Of a DNA stretch of 15,211 bases, positions 15,135-15,211 are shown piece by piece. Each line of letters starts with the position of its first letter. Within the stretch, counting starts at the first letter, position 1. The translations under genes and the position numbers were made by a program. The notes beneath the pieces are model-generated. The model searched no databases and was not told where the DNA came from. It worked only from the letters and a program-made list of their open reading frames with translations. This stretch comes from UBA6345 sp045577635. Lineage in GTDB: Bacteria > Bacillota > Clostridia > Christensenellales > UBA1242. The stretch is from assembly GCA_045577635.1 (NCBI GenBank), contig JAZNIS010000017.1, forward strand, positions 1-15,211. Reading direction: 5' to 3'.

Positions 15135-15211
15135 ATGGCAGACGAAAAGAATAATGATTTAAACAAATCACCAGCAAAAATTATGCGACATGGTGGCAGA
15201 GGCAAGTCGGA
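15135..15211 (+). CDS. Second ABC exporter subunit, N-terminal fragment
   Basis: ATG at 15135 follows the first subunit's stop by two bases and has the strongest ribosome binding site in the window (AAAAAGGAGG, ending about 12 bases upstream). The 25 visible residues are hydrophilic and end RHGGRGKS. Such a polar N-terminal extension before the first membrane helix is common in the catalytically complete partner of heterodimeric exporters. The frame runs off the window, so identity rests on position and this N-terminus; it is expected to supply the catalytic Glu and switch His. Confidence 0.75.
   Translation, partial: MADEKNNDLNKSPAKIMRHGGRGKS

Noticed and set aside
1..15211. CRISPR array, tRNA, rRNA, insertion sequence or phage genes
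   Set aside because: No spaced direct repeats, cloverleaf, rRNA signature, transposase or integrase motifs were found on reading both strands.

Overview
The window is a stretch of low-GC (roughly one third GC by eye) bacterial chromosome. It most resembles the Bacillota: AAGGAG-type ribosome binding sites, TTGnnn-17-TAnAAT promoters, short intergenic gaps and many hairpin/T-tract terminators. Neighbours such as secA with prfB, and recD2 with comF, also fit that phylum. The genetic code is standard: TGG encodes Trp, release factor 2 is present, and no gene ends in TGA (TAA everywhere except TAG at tsaD). I cannot name a genus; an uncultured gut Clostridia-like or Christensenellales-like lineage is a guess.

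Layout. Positions 1-153 hold the 3' end of an unidentified + strand gene. A GC-richer intergenic patch with two hairpins follows. Next are two minus-strand single genes: a NUDIX hydrolase of ADP-ribose pyrophosphatase type (323-877) and a 425-residue protein of unknown function with internal repeats (945-2222). Divergent from the latter are two + strand nucleotide-metabolism genes, a HAD-family 5'-nucleotidase-like protein (2499-3122) and a MazG-like pyrophosphohydrolase (3199-3525). A shared bidirectional terminator separates these from a long minus-strand block.

That block, read from high to low coordinates, is recD2-comF (13177 to 10180, overlapping stop/start, own terminator). It continues with secA - metallophosphoesterase - prfB - tsaD - degV (10001 to 3537, tightly packed). 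prfB is assembled across a programmed +1 frameshift at CTT TGA C. A perfect 9-bp stem-loop sits 2 nt upstream of the shift site and no Shine-Dalgarno-like stimulator is visible; this is the most unusual signal in the window. Divergent from recD2 is the first subunit of a heterodimeric ABC exporter (13390-15132), whose ATPase has Asp and Gln at the positions of the catalytic Glu and the switch His. The partner subunit begins at 15135 and runs off the end.

Taken together this is mostly conserved housekeeping chromosome: protein export, translation termination, tRNA t6A modification, DNA repair/uptake and nucleotide-pool cleaning. I see no CRISPR array, insertion sequence, phage module, rRNA or tRNA, and no clear new multi-gene system. 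The points worth following up are the prfB recoding element, the unknown repeat protein, a probably leaderless recD2 mRNA, and promoters whose -35 box lies inside the preceding gene's terminator.
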